36,803 nucleotides of DNA. Origin: Clostridium sp. (GTDB lineage Bacteria > Bacillota > Clostridia > Lachnospirales > Lachnospiraceae). The stretch spans positions 1 through 36,803 of the forward strand of contig SFNH01000028.1 in NCBI GenBank assembly GCA_004554205.1. The letters run 5' to 3'. The translations under genes were made by a program, and so were the position numbers. This document shows positions 10,402-18,816 of this stretch, in pieces (position 1 is the first letter of the stretch; each line of letters starts with the position of its first letter). Below the pieces are notes generated by a model. It ran no database searches, had not been told where the DNA came from, and worked only from the letters and a program-made list of their open reading frames with translations.

Positions 10402-11340
10402 ATGCAGGTTATCACCGGTAGCCGGACGTTTCAGATCGGGGAGCCGACCGTGGTGACGATCGGCAAGTTTGACGGGCGCCACAAGGGACATCAGAAGCTT
10501 TTGCGGGAAATGCTGCGCTTAAAGGAGGAAAAGGGCCTCAAGACGGCGGTGTTTTCCTTTGATATGGCGCCCATGGGCGTTGTCTCGGGAAAGGCGCAGA
10601 CTGTCATCACAACCAGCCGGGAGCGGCGCAACAACATGGAGAAGATGGGGATGGACTATCTGGTGGAATATCCGTTTGACAGGTCTGCGGCGCATATGCT
10701 GCCGGAGGAATTCGTCGCACGGGTGCTCTTAGGTCAGATGAACGCGAGGGCGGTGGTGGCGGGTACGGACTGCAGCTTCGGCTATCAGGGCGCGGGCAAC
10801 GCGGAGCTTTTGCGAGCGCTTGCTTTAAAGTACGGCTTTGAGGCGGTGATCATCGAGAAGGAGCGGGATGATGACCGCGACATCAGCAGCACCTATATCC
10901 GGGAGGAGCTTGACCGCGGCAACATCGAGAAGGCGAACGCGCTTCTCGGCGAGCCCTACGCGATTCACGGGACGGTCGTTCACGGAAACCATGTCGGCGG
11001 TTCGCTGCTTGGCTTCCCGACGGCAAACATCGTGCCGCCGCCGGAAAAGCATCTGCCCCCATACGGGGTCTATGTGTCGCGTGTGCTGGTGGATGGGACG
11101 TATCACCGCGGCGTCACCAACATCGGGCGGAAACCGACGATACGCGGAGAGAGCCCGGTGGGCGTGGAAACCTTCATTATGGGATTTTGCGAGGATCTGT
11201 ACGGAAAGGATATCGAGGTGCAGCTTTTAAACTTTGAGAGAACAGAACGTAAGTTCGATTCCCTGGAAGCGCTGAAGGCTCAGATTGCGAGGGACAAAGA
11301 ATACGCGGTGCAGTATTTTAAGGAGCACCCGGTAGAGTAG
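10402..11340 (+). CDS. ribF: Bifunctional riboflavin kinase / FAD synthetase
   Basis: Converts riboflavin to FMN and FMN to FAD. The 312-residue protein has both halves. The N-terminal nucleotidyltransferase domain carries GKFDGRHKGHQKLL near residue 22 and ISSTYIREEL near 156. The C-terminal riboflavin kinase domain carries GFPTANI near 198, PYGVYVS and GVTNIGRKPT. It starts two bases after the truB stop, with GGAGG in the end of truB. It ends the rimP operon and converges on the DUF1846 gene. Confidence 0.95.
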   Translation: MQVITGSRTFQIGEPTVVTIGKFDGRHKGHQKLLREMLRLKEEKGLKTAVFSFDMAPMGVVSGKAQTVITTSRERRNNMEKMGMDYLVEYPFDRSAAHMLPEEFVARVLLGQMNARAVVAGTDCSFGYQGAGNAELLRALALKYGFEAVIIEKERDDDRDISSTYIREELDRGNIEKANALLGEPYAIHGTVVHGNHVGGSLLGFPTANIVPPPEKHLPPYGVYVSRVLVDGTYHRGVTNIGRKPTIRGESPVGVETFIMGFCEDLYGKDIEVQLLNFERTERKFDSLEALKAQIARDKEYAVQYFKEHPVE

Positions 11341-11427
11341 GGCGCTCCGCTTAGGATGCGCACTTCGCGCTTAGGAAACAGGCTGCTGACGCAGCCGTGC
11401 TCCGGCGCAAGAGTTCCGCGGAACTCT
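11341..11427. other. Convergent intergenic region with stacked palindromes
   Basis: Between ribF and the opposing DUF1846 gene there is a hairpin GGCTGC-TGAC-GCAGCC (11381-11396) and a perfect 18-base palindrome at 11410-11427 (AGAGTTCC core and its complement). The CGCTTAGGA string occurs twice near 11348-11374. A bidirectional terminator is plausible because two transcripts converge here, but no strong T-run is present on either strand. It does not resemble the MITE family. Confidence 0.4.
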
Positions 11428-11428
11428 A

Positions 11429-12904
11429 TTAGTACAGTCTTTTATTCTCGTAGATCGGCTCGCTCGTGAGCTCCACCCCGAGTTTTTTGAAAATCTTGAT
11501 GTCCACGGAGGAGAGCATGACGGAGGTGTGAATCTGGCAGCCGCGCAGCTTCGGAAGCTGCTCTAAGGCGAGCCGCGCGTTCCTGTCGGTGGCGGCGCAC
11601 ATGGACAGCGCGATCAGCACCTCGTCGGTGTGGAGGCGCGGGTTTCTGCTACCGAGATAGGCGGTCTTAAGCCCCTGGATCGGCTCGATAAAGGCGGGCG
11701 AGATCAGGTGAACCTCGTCTGCAATCTGCCCCAGCTTCTTCACCGCGTTTAGGAGCACCGCGGCGGAAGCGCCGAGAAGCGCCGTAGTCTTGCCGGTGAC
11801 GATGCGGCCGTCCGGGAGCGCAAGCGCGGCGGCGGGGGCGTCGATTGACGCGGCGAGAGAGTTGGCCGCGGGCACGACCGGGCGCATATCCGTGGTGATC
11901 TTTGCCTGCTTCATCAAAAGCTCGATCTTGTATACCTCGTCCTTGCTTCCCTTATCCTTTGCCACGCGGTTTAGCGCCTGATAATAGCGGCGGATGATCT
12001 CCTGCCTTGACGCCTCCCTGCACGCCTCGTCGTCGACGATGCAGCAGCCCGCCATATTGACGCCCATGTCAGTCGGGGACTTGTACGGGCAATACCCGTA
12101 AATGCCCTCGAATATCGCGGCTAATACCGGGTAGATCTCGACATCGCGGTTGTAGTTGACGGTGGTGACGCCGTACGCCTCGAGATGGAACGGGTCGATC
12201 ATATTGACGTCGTTTAAGTCCGCGGTGGCGGCCTCGTAGGCGAGGTTCACCGGGTGCTTGAGCGGAATGTTCCAGATGGGAAAGGTCTCGAACTTGGCGT
12301 AGCCGGCCTTGATGCCCCGCTTGTTTTCGTGGTAGAGCTGGGAGAGGCAGGTCGCCATCTTCCCGCTGCCCGGCCCGGGGGCGGTGATGATGACGAGCGG
12401 CTTGCTTGTCTCGATGTAATCATTCTTTCCGTAGCCATCGTCGCTGACGATGTGGGCAATGTTGTTGGGGTAGCCCTCGATCGGGTAGTGGCGGTAGACC
12501 CTGATCCCCAGGTTTTCCAGCTTCGTTTTAAACAGGTCGGCGGCCGCCTGCCCGGTGTAGCAGGTGATGACGACGCTCCCCACAAAGAGCCCCTTGTCGC
12601 GGAATTCCTGGATCAGGCGAAGCACATCCACATCATAGGTGATGCCAAGGTCGTGGCGGATCTTGTTTTTTTCAATATCGGCGGCGTTTATGACGACCAC
12701 GATCTCCGCCTGGTCGGCAAGCTGGAGGAGCATCTTTAACTTGCTGTCCGGCGCGAAGCCGGGGAGGACTCTGGAGGCGTGGTAGTCGTCAAAAAGCTTT
12801 CCTCCGAATTCCAGGTATAATTTGTCGCCGAACTGGCTGATCCGCTCGCGGATATGCTCGGACTGCATCTTTAAATATTTGTCATTGTCAAATCCGGTTT
12901 TCAT
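11429..12904 (-). CDS. DUF1846 domain-containing protein
   Basis: Uncharacterized protein family common in Clostridia and lactic acid bacteria. The 491-residue length is normal for the family. It begins MKTGFDNDKYLKMQSEHI and contains a likely nucleotide-binding loop ITAPGPGSGKMATCLSQLY near residue 172, resembling a P-loop-like turn, followed by DPFHLEAYG and NMAGCCIVDDEAC segments. No signal peptide or membrane span is visible, so it is likely cytoplasmic. It is the only gene on the - strand and converges with ribF. AAGGGG lies about nine bases before the ATG. The biochemical role is unknown. Confidence 0.88.
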   Translation of the reverse strand: MKTGFDNDKYLKMQSEHIRERISQFGDKLYLEFGGKLFDDYHASRVLPGFAPDSKLKMLLQLADQAEIVVVINAADIEKNKIRHDLGITYDVDVLRLIQEFRDKGLFVGSVVITCYTGQAAADLFKTKLENLGIRVYRHYPIEGYPNNIAHIVSDDGYGKNDYIETSKPLVIITAPGPGSGKMATCLSQLYHENKRGIKAGYAKFETFPIWNIPLKHPVNLAYEAATADLNDVNMIDPFHLEAYGVTTVNYNRDVEIYPVLAAIFEGIYGYCPYKSPTDMGVNMAGCCIVDDEACREASRQEIIRRYYQALNRVAKDKGSKDEVYKIELLMKQAKITTDMRPVVPAANSLAASIDAPAAALALPDGRIVTGKTTALLGASAAVLLNAVKKLGQIADEVHLISPAFIEPIQGLKTAYLGSRNPRLHTDEVLIALSMCAATDRNARLALEQLPKLRGCQIHTSVMLSSVDIKIFKKLGVELTSEPIYENKRLY

Positions 12905-12922
12905 CGTCTTGTACCCCTTTCC

Positions 12923-12937
12923 ATTATAATGATTCTA
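12923..12937 (-). promoter_or_regulatory. Candidate -10 region of the DUF1846 gene
   Basis: Read on the - strand, TAGAAT lies at 12937-12932 and TATAAT at 12928-12923. The first fits better, because the second leaves little room before the ribosome site. No convincing -35 was found. Confidence 0.35.
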
Positions 12938-12988
12938 CCACAGAACAGAAGAAAATTCATCTGAAATTGAAGAAATTTAAGAAAATTT

Positions 12989-13475
12989 GTAACAGTTCAG
13001 CCCTGCTGCGTTTTTGGCGGATTTTACGCCGCTACGCTCCGGTAAGACAGCCCGTGACACGCTGCGTTTCCTACTCGGTCCGCGCGCTTATTAGCCGCCA
13101 GTCGCGCAAACTCGCTTCGCTCGGACAGTGCGCTTGGTGGCGGCAGCTAGCGCAGACCTCGCTACGGAAGCCTCGCTATCGTCATCGGGCTTGTCTTCCG
13201 GGCGTTGCAGCTGGCACTATCCAGCCGTGAGGGAGCGTTATGTAAACCTTACCGTGAGGGAGGCCGGTGAATGCTTTTGCGAGCTAATCGGGCAAGAGAT
13301 TACTGTTCAGTAGGTCTGCGCATTTACTGCGCTGACCGTAAGAAAACGTGGCGGTTGTAGGCAAAAATCCCATTGCCGAAGGCAATTTTCATGGATTTTT
13401 CATTACATCCGGCGACCGAACAAAAGCGAAGACTGTGGACGCGACCGAACAAAAGAAAAATAGCTGAACTGTTAC
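12989..13475 (+). mobile_element. Large composite MITE-like element, copy C (487 bp)
   Basis: Perfect 12-base terminal inverted repeats: GTAACAGTTCAG at 12989-13000 and its complement at 13464-13475. Flanks GAAAATTT and GATTTTTT agree at only five of eight positions, so the target duplication is decayed or absent. The left half is homologous to the reverse complement of 17489-17782. The middle (about 13299-13395) is a copy of the structured core: hairpin 13313-13337, inner stem ATTGCC/GGCAAT and an outer AAAATCC/GGATTTT stem. The right part has two CGACCGAACAAAAG motifs (13413-13426, 13442-13455). No protein of substance is encoded. It fills the divergent spacer between the DUF1846 gene and the lipoprotein gene. 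Confidence 0.82.
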
Positions 13476-13481
13476 GATTTT

Positions 13482-13510
13482 TTGCTAAATTTGGAATTTT
13501 ATGGTATACT
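13482..13510 (+). promoter_or_regulatory. Promoter of the DUF4015 lipoprotein gene
   Basis: TTGCTA at 13482-13487 and TATACT at 13505-13510 have a 17-base spacer. It begins seven bases after the end of the 12989-13475 element, so the element lies directly upstream of the -35. Confidence 0.65.
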
Positions 13511-13552
13511 TATACATATATTATAATTTCACTACGAATGAAGAGAGGGTTT

Positions 13553-14959
13553 ATGAAGAAAGGAAAGATATGGTTTTGGCTGGCGGCGCTTGCTCTGACC
13601 GGGCTCCTTTCCGGGTGCGGGGCGCTTAAAGATTCCCGTGACCGCGTGACGGCGCCGGAGCCGGTCGTTGTGGAGAACGGACAGACGCTTGAGGACGGAG
13701 AGGGACAGTCCGGCGGGGAGGCGGAGCCTGACGCCGGAGAGCCTGTGACAGGCGAGCAGACGGGGCGCAGCCCGGTAAAGGTGAAGGGAATCTACATCTC
13801 CGCGTATGTGGCGGGGACGCCGGATGTGGTGGACAGCCTGCTTGAGGAGCTTGACCGGACCGAAGCAAATGCGCTTGTCATCGATGTAAAGGATGACTTC
13901 GGCCGCGTTGCCTGCGCGATGGATTCGCCTCTGGTGCAGGAGATCGGATCTTCTATGGACTATATTAAGGATGTGGAAGGGCTGATGAAGAAGCTTGACG
14001 AGCACGGGGTCTACGCCATCGCCCGCATCCCGGCATTCCGTGACAAGTGGCTCGGGGAAGCCAGGCCTGACTGGTGCGTGAAGAATGCGGACGGGACGGT
14101 ATTTTATGACAGGGACGGGAATGCATGGGTGAATCCTTATAAGGAAGAGGCATGGGATTACCTGGTCGAGATCGGCATTCAGGCAAAGAAGCTGGGCTTT
14201 GACGAAGTGCAGTTTGACTATGTGCGCTTCTGCACCGAGAGCGGCATGAAAAATGCCGTGTTTGACGAGGCGGATGTGCGCGGACGCTCCCGCACCGACA
14301 TCATTTCGGAGTTCGTGGAGTATGCTTACAGCAGGTTAAAGGACGCAGGGCTCTTTGTCTCGGCGGACGTCTTCGGCGCGATCATCGGCAGCAGTGTCGA
14401 CGCGGATTCTGTGGGCCAGATCTACGGGGAGATGGCAAAGCACTTAGATTATATCAGCCCGATGATCTATCCGTCCCATTACGGCGACGGAAATTACGGA
14501 ATAGACCATCCGGATACGAAGCCGTACGATACGATCTGTGCGGCGCTCGGCGCTTCCCGCAAGGAGCTCTACTTTGCGGGCCTTGAGAGCGACCATGTGG
14601 CAAAGGTGCGCCCGTGGCTTCAGGATTTCACCGCGACCTGGCTTAAGGAGCATATCGCATACGGCGCGGCGGAGGTGCGCGAGCAGATTCAGGCGACCTA
14701 CGACTGCGGCTACGACGAGTGGCTTTTGTGGGACGCGGCGTGTACCTACGACTGGGACGGACTTTTAACGCCGGATGAGGCGGCCGCGGAGGAGGAGCGG
14801 ATTGCGGAGTCGCGGGCATTGCTCCCCGAGACGACGTATGCGCCGGAGACGACGTCGCCTGCCGCGAGCGCTGCGGCTGCGGCTGTGAGCGCCGCGGCTG
14901 AGACAACGATGGGCCCGCCGCCGGAGACCGGGACGACGCTCCCGCAGGCGGCGGAGTGA
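13553..14959 (+). CDS. Putative glycoside hydrolase lipoprotein (DUF4015)
   Basis: Predicted exported lipoprotein with a glycoside-hydrolase-like TIM-barrel domain; substrate unknown. The N-terminus MKKGKIWFWLAALALTGLLS ends in a lipobox LSGC with Cys at residue 22. An acidic Gly-rich linker follows, then the DUF4015 domain with GIYISAYVAGTP, NALVIDVKDDFG, ARIPAFRD, DEVQFDYVRF and SPMIYPSHYG motifs. The C-terminus is Ala/Thr/Pro-rich. The frame is open back to 13373, but that part lies inside the repeat element and upstream of the promoter, so it is not used. ATG 13553 has GAGAGGG just upstream; ATG 13538 has no ribosome site. Confidence 0.82.
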   Translation: MKKGKIWFWLAALALTGLLSGCGALKDSRDRVTAPEPVVVENGQTLEDGEGQSGGEAEPDAGEPVTGEQTGRSPVKVKGIYISAYVAGTPDVVDSLLEELDRTEANALVIDVKDDFGRVACAMDSPLVQEIGSSMDYIKDVEGLMKKLDEHGVYAIARIPAFRDKWLGEARPDWCVKNADGTVFYDRDGNAWVNPYKEEAWDYLVEIGIQAKKLGFDEVQFDYVRFCTESGMKNAVFDEADVRGRSRTDIISEFVEYAYSRLKDAGLFVSADVFGAIIGSSVDADSVGQIYGEMAKHLDYISPMIYPSHYGDGNYGIDHPDTKPYDTICAALGASRKELYFAGLESDHVAKVRPWLQDFTATWLKEHIAYGAAEVREQIQATYDCGYDEWLLWDAACTYDWDGLLTPDEAAAEEERIAESRALLPETTYAPETTSPAASAAAAAVSAAAETTMGPPPETGTTLPQAAE

Positions 14960-14970
14960 AGATGCGCATA

Positions 14971-14994
14971 AGAACATATGTTCTCGCGTATGAT
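14971..14994 (+). promoter_or_regulatory. LexA/DinR-type SOS box and -10 upstream of DUF1653-uvrC
   Basis: AGAACATATGTTCT at 14971-14984 is a perfect 14-base palindrome containing GAAC-N4-GTTC, the known core of the Firmicutes LexA (DinR) operator. TATGAT at 14989-14994 could be the -10, so the box would cover the spacer between -35 and -10. uvrC, a nucleotide excision repair gene, lies two genes downstream. A clear -35 was not found. Confidence 0.6.
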
Positions 14995-15035
14995 AGCCGG
15001 TGAAAAGGAAGATACTGTTAAACGGAGGGCGAAGC

Positions 15036-15578
15036 ATGGAGAGAAGCGTGTACCCGGGTGAATTTTACCGACATTTTAAGAATAAGCTGTACCAGATCGT
15101 CGCGGTGGCGGTTCACTCGGAGACGGGAGAGAAGATGGTGGTGTATCAGGCGCTTTACGGAGATTTCGGGGTGTATGTGCGCCCGTATGAGATGTTTGTG
15201 AGCGAGGTGGACCATGAGAAGTACCCCGGGGTTTCGCAGAAGTACCGCTTCGAGCGGGTGCAGCCGGGGGAAGCTATCGCCCCCGACACGAAAAATGTCA
15301 GAGTCCCGGCTCCGGAGAACGAGGGCGGACACAAGGAGGACGCGGAGGAAAATTTCTGTCCGCCCCCGGCATTCCTCAAATTTTTGGAGACGGATGACTT
15401 TGCGGTGCGCATGGAGTGCTTAAAGGCTATGGAGCAGACGGTGACGCAGCAGGAGTTGGACAGTATCTATGTGGTGCTGGATATGAAGCCGGAGAGCGGC
15501 TCTGTGAAGGCGCAGGTAGGAGCCATCCGGCGGTTCCTTGCCATGCAGGAGCATTTTAAAGGAAAACGCCTGCGGTAG
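15036..15578 (+). CDS. DUF1653 domain-containing protein
   Basis: Function unknown. The N-terminal 65 residues match the DUF1653 pattern: YRHFKNKLYQIVAVAVHSET, then VVYQALYGDFGVYVRP, with MFVSEVDHEKYPG before RFERV. The remaining 110 residues are charged and carry no motif I recognise. The start is ATG 15036 with GGAGGGCG upstream; a GTG 12 codons earlier has no ribosome site. It ends nine bases before uvrC and probably shares its transcript from a promoter with a LexA-type box, so a link to the DNA damage response is possible but unproven. Confidence 0.75.
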   Translation: MERSVYPGEFYRHFKNKLYQIVAVAVHSETGEKMVVYQALYGDFGVYVRPYEMFVSEVDHEKYPGVSQKYRFERVQPGEAIAPDTKNVRVPAPENEGGHKEDAEENFCPPPAFLKFLETDDFAVRMECLKAMEQTVTQQELDSIYVVLDMKPESGSVKAQVGAIRRFLAMQEHFKGKRLR

Positions 15579-15587
15579 GAGGCAGAT

Positions 15588-17492
15588 GTGTTTAATATCG
15601 AAGAAGAATTAAAAAAGCTCCCCTCCCAGCCGGGCGTCTACATCATGCACGACGCAAAGGATGAGATCATCTATGTGGGGAAGGCGGTCAGCTTAAAGAA
15701 CCGGGTGCGGCAGTATTTTCAGAGCAGCCGGGGAAAGTCCGCAAAGATTGAGCAGATGGTGTCGCGGATCGCCAGGTTTGAGTATATCGTCACCGACTCG
15801 GAGATGGAGGCGCTGGTGCTTGAGTGCAATCTGATCAAGGAGCACCGGCCCCGCTACAACACGATGTTAAAGGATGACAAGGCGTACCCCTACATCAAGG
15901 TGACGGTGGGCGAGGAATTCCCGCGCGTGATGTTCGCCCGCACGATGAAGAAGGATAAGAGCAAATATTTCGGGCCGTACACCAGCGCAGGGGCGGTGAA
16001 GGACACGATCGACTTGATCCATAAGCTCTATAAGATCCGCACCTGCAACCGCAGCCTGCCGAGGGACATCGGCAAGGATCGGCCGTGCTTAAATTACCAC
16101 ATCAAGCAGTGCGACGCGCCCTGCCAGGGCTATATTGACAGGGAGGCGTACGCGGAGAATATACGCCAGGCGCTGGAATTCTTAAACGGCAGGTACGACA
16201 ATCTGATTGGGGCGCTTGAGGAGAAGATGAAGAGCGCCGCCGGGGCGCTCGACTTCGAGAAGGCGGCGGAGTACCGCGATCTGCTCGAGAGCGTAAAGAA
16301 GGTGGCGCAGAAGCAGAAGATCACGAGCAGCAGCATGGAGGACCGGGATATCATTGCCATGGCGCGCGATGAGACGGACGCGGTGGTGCAGGTGTTCTTT
16401 GTGCGGGAGGGCAAGCTCATCGGCCGGGATCATTTCCGGGTAAACATCGGCGCCGCGGAAAACAACGGACAGATTTTAGGCGGCTTTGTAAAGCAGTTCT
16501 ACGCCGGGACGCCGTTTCTGCCGAGGGAGCTGTGGGTTCAGGAGGAGCTGGATGACGAGGAGGCGATCGGCAGGTGGCTCAGCGCGAGGAAGGGCATGAA
16601 GGTGCGCATCGTGGTGCCGAAGAAGGGCGAGAAGGAGCGGCTCGTGGAGCTTGCGGGCAAAAATGCCCGGCTTGTCTTAGATCAGGATAACGAGCGGAAC
16701 AAGCGCGAGGAGCTTAAGACCATCGGAGCCATGAATCAGGTGGCGGGGTGGCTGGGGCTTACGGGTGTGCGCCGTATCGAGGCATTCGACATCTCGAATA
16801 TTTCCGGCTACGAGTCTGTGGGCTCCATGGTGGTGTACGAGGATGGCAAGCCAAAGCGCAGCGATTACCGCAAATTCCGCATCCGGACCGTGACCGGGCC
16901 GAATGATTACGCGTCGATGAAGGAGGTGCTTACGCGGCGCTTCACCCACGGGATGGAGGAGCTTAAGCAGCTAAAGGAGGAGGAGGCAGGAAAGCGCTTC
17001 GGGAGCTTTACGAGGTTCCCCGACCTGCTTATGATGGACGGCGGAAAGGGGCAGGTCAATATCGCCCTTGAGGCGCTTTCCGAGCTCGGCCTTGCGATTC
17101 CGGTCTGCGGCATGGTGAAGGATGATTTTCACCGGACGAGAGGATTATATTATAATAATGTGGAAATTCCGATCGACCGCCACTCGGAGGGCTTTAAGCT
17201 GATCACGCGGATACAGGACGAGGCGCACCGCTTTGCCATCGAATATCATAGGAGCCTGCGAAACAAGAGTCAGGTGCGCTCGGTGCTCGATGACATTCCC
17301 GGTATCGGTGACACGCGAAGGAAGATGCTCATGCGGCATTTTAAGTCGCTTGAGGCTGTGCAGGCGGCGTCTGTGGAGGAGCTTTGCGCCGTTCCGGGCA
17401 TGAACCGGGCGGCGGCGGAGAGCGTCTACCGGTTTTTCAGGCAGGAAGGCGCGGGTAGCGCGGTCATTGTCGAAGAAGTGGATTCCATGTAA
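15588..17492 (+). CDS. uvrC: Excinuclease ABC subunit C
   Basis: Makes the two incisions around DNA lesions in the UvrABC nucleotide excision repair system. At 634 residues it has the complete layout: the GIY-YIG nuclease domain (PGVYIMHDAKDEIIYVGKA near residue 14), a UVR coiled region near 200-235, the C-terminal RNase H-like endonuclease domain (RIEAFDISNISGYESVGSMV region), and tandem helix-hairpin-helix motifs (LDDIPGIGDTRRKMLMRHF). It starts with GTG after AGGAGG. Its TAA stop lies inside the left end of the 17489-17782 element; without the insertion the frame would read one extra codon (Ile) to TAG. Confidence 0.97.
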   Translation: MFNIEEELKKLPSQPGVYIMHDAKDEIIYVGKAVSLKNRVRQYFQSSRGKSAKIEQMVSRIARFEYIVTDSEMEALVLECNLIKEHRPRYNTMLKDDKAYPYIKVTVGEEFPRVMFARTMKKDKSKYFGPYTSAGAVKDTIDLIHKLYKIRTCNRSLPRDIGKDRPCLNYHIKQCDAPCQGYIDREAYAENIRQALEFLNGRYDNLIGALEEKMKSAAGALDFEKAAEYRDLLESVKKVAQKQKITSSSMEDRDIIAMARDETDAVVQVFFVREGKLIGRDHFRVNIGAAENNGQILGGFVKQFYAGTPFLPRELWVQEELDDEEAIGRWLSARKGMKVRIVVPKKGEKERLVELAGKNARLVLDQDNERNKREELKTIGAMNQVAGWLGLTGVRRIEAFDISNISGYESVGSMVVYEDGKPKRSDYRKFRIRTVTGPNDYASMKEVLTRRFTHGMEELKQLKEEEAGKRFGSFTRFPDLLMMDGGKGQVNIALEALSELGLAIPVCGMVKDDFHRTRGLYYNNVEIPIDRHSEGFKLITRIQDEAHRFAIEYHRSLRNKSQVRSVLDDIPGIGDTRRKMLMRHFKSLEAVQAASVEELCAVPGMNRAAAESVYRFFRQEGAGSAVIVEEVDSM

Positions 17493-17782
17493 CAGTTCAG
17501 CCATGCGGCTCACCTCGGTCGCGGGCGGCGTTTTCGTTTTTGTTCGGTCGCCGGCCACAGTCTTCGCTTTTGCTCGGTCGCCTCGCAAAAGTGTTCACCG
17601 TCTTCCCTCGCGGTAAGTATGTATCCCGGTGACGATAGCGAGGCTTCCGTAGTGAGGTCTGCGCTAGCTGCCGCCACAAAGCGCGTTGTCTGAGCGAAGC
17701 GAGTTTCGCGCGACTGGCGGCTTGTCTGTCCGGGAGCTGCGGCGTAAAATCCGCGGGAGACGCCGCATAGCCGAACTGTTAC
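17489..17782 (-). mobile_element. MITE-like element, copy D (294 bp), inverted, with 8-bp target duplication
   Basis: Ends GTAACAGTTCAG (17489-17500) and CCGAACTGTTAC (17771-17782) form inverted repeats with one mismatch. A perfect GATTCCAT flanks it at 17481-17488 and 17783-17790. Its reverse complement aligns with the left half and right end of 12989-13475 but lacks the hairpin core. It contains two copies of the TTTTGTTCGGTCG motif (17537-17550, 17567-17580) and the GCCGCCAG...TGGCGGC stem region. No coding capacity. Its first bases supply the uvrC stop codon, and it separates uvrC from the hprK promoter. Confidence 0.88.
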
Positions 17783-17810
17783 GATTCCATGATTTAGGTG
17801 AAATCTCAAC

Positions 17811-17839
17811 GTGACAATGAAGCGAAGATATGTTACGAT
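17811..17839 (+). promoter_or_regulatory. Promoter of hprK
   Basis: GTGACA at 17811-17816 and TACGAT at 17834-17839 with a 17-base spacer. The AGAAGGAG ribosome site follows before the ATG at 17871. It starts 29 bases after the end of the 17489-17782 element. Confidence 0.5.
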
Positions 17840-17870
17840 ACAGGTAATCACTTAGAAGGAGCGAAAGATC

Positions 17871-18797
17871 ATGTACGGTGTTACCATTACGGAATTGATA
17901 AACAAGATGAATTTAAAGAACATTCTGCCGGATATTGATACCGACAAGGTGGTATTGTCCCATCCGGATGTGAACCGCCCGGCGCTGCAGCTTGCGGGGT
18001 TCTTCGACCACTTTGACCGGGAGCGCGTGCAGATCATCGGCTTTGTGGAGCAGGAATACATTAAGACACTGACAAGGGAGCGGAAGGTACAGGTCTATGA
18101 AAAGCTCCTTTCCAGCGAGATCCCGTGTGTGCTTTACAGCCGCAGCCAGGAGCCGGATGAGGATATGAAGGATCTCTGCTTTCACTATCAGGTGCCGTGC
18201 CTTGTGTCGGAAAAGAGCACGTCCGATCTGATGGCGGAGGTGATCCGCTGGCTCAAGGTGAAGCTCGCCCCGTGTATCAGCATCCACGGCGTTTTGGTGG
18301 ACGTGTTCGGCGAGGGCGTGCTCATCATGGGTGAGAGCGGCATCGGAAAGAGTGAGGCGGCTCTGGAGCTCATCAAGCGCGGGCACCGCCTTGTGACGGA
18401 TGACGTGGTGGAGATCCGGAAGGTCAGCGACGAGACGTTAGTGGGCTGCGCTCCCGATATCACCAAGCACTTTATCGAGCTGCGCGGCATCGGCATCATT
18501 GATGTGAAAGCGCTGTTCGGCGTTGAGAGTGTGAAGGACACCCAAAATATCGACATGGTGATCAAGCTGGAGGACTGGGATAAGGATAAGGAGTATGACC
18601 GCCTGGGACTGGAGGATCAGTACACGGAATTTCTGGGGAATAAGGTGGTATGCCACAACATCCCGATCCGTCCGGGCAGGAACCTTGCGATCATTGTGGA
18701 GTCGGCGGCGGTCAACTACCGTCAGAAGAAGATGGGCTACAACGCGGCGCAGGAGCTCTACAACCGCGTGCAGGCAAATCTGGGGAAGTCTATGTAA
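17871..18797 (+). CDS. hprK: HPr kinase/phosphorylase
   Basis: Phosphorylates and dephosphorylates Ser46 of HPr and Crh, the trigger of catabolite control in Firmicutes. At 308 residues it has an N-terminal regulatory domain and a C-terminal kinase domain with the P-loop GESGIGKSEAALEL near residue 153 and the family signature LRGIGIIDVKALFG near 203. The ATG follows AGAAGGAG. Downstream are murB, rapZ, whiA and an HPr-like gene. That last product keeps Ser46, so kinase and likely substrate are encoded in the same cluster. Confidence 0.97.
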   Translation: MYGVTITELINKMNLKNILPDIDTDKVVLSHPDVNRPALQLAGFFDHFDRERVQIIGFVEQEYIKTLTRERKVQVYEKLLSSEIPCVLYSRSQEPDEDMKDLCFHYQVPCLVSEKSTSDLMAEVIRWLKVKLAPCISIHGVLVDVFGEGVLIMGESGIGKSEAALELIKRGHRLVTDDVVEIRKVSDETLVGCAPDITKHFIELRGIGIIDVKALFGVESVKDTQNIDMVIKLEDWDKDKEYDRLGLEDQYTEFLGNKVVCHNIPIRPGRNLAIIVESAAVNYRQKKMGYNAAQELYNRVQANLGKSM

Positions 18798-18816
18798 TGA
18801 AATAAAGAGGGATCTG

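Noticed and set aside
12967..13230. Small open frame of 87 codons on the + strand
   Set aside because: It runs through the repeat element, has no ribosome site and an arginine- and cysteine-rich composition typical of random GC-rich DNA.
13373..13552. N-terminal extension of the DUF4015 lipoprotein reading frame
   Set aside because: It lies within the repeat element and upstream of the promoter, and it would hide the lipoprotein signal peptide.
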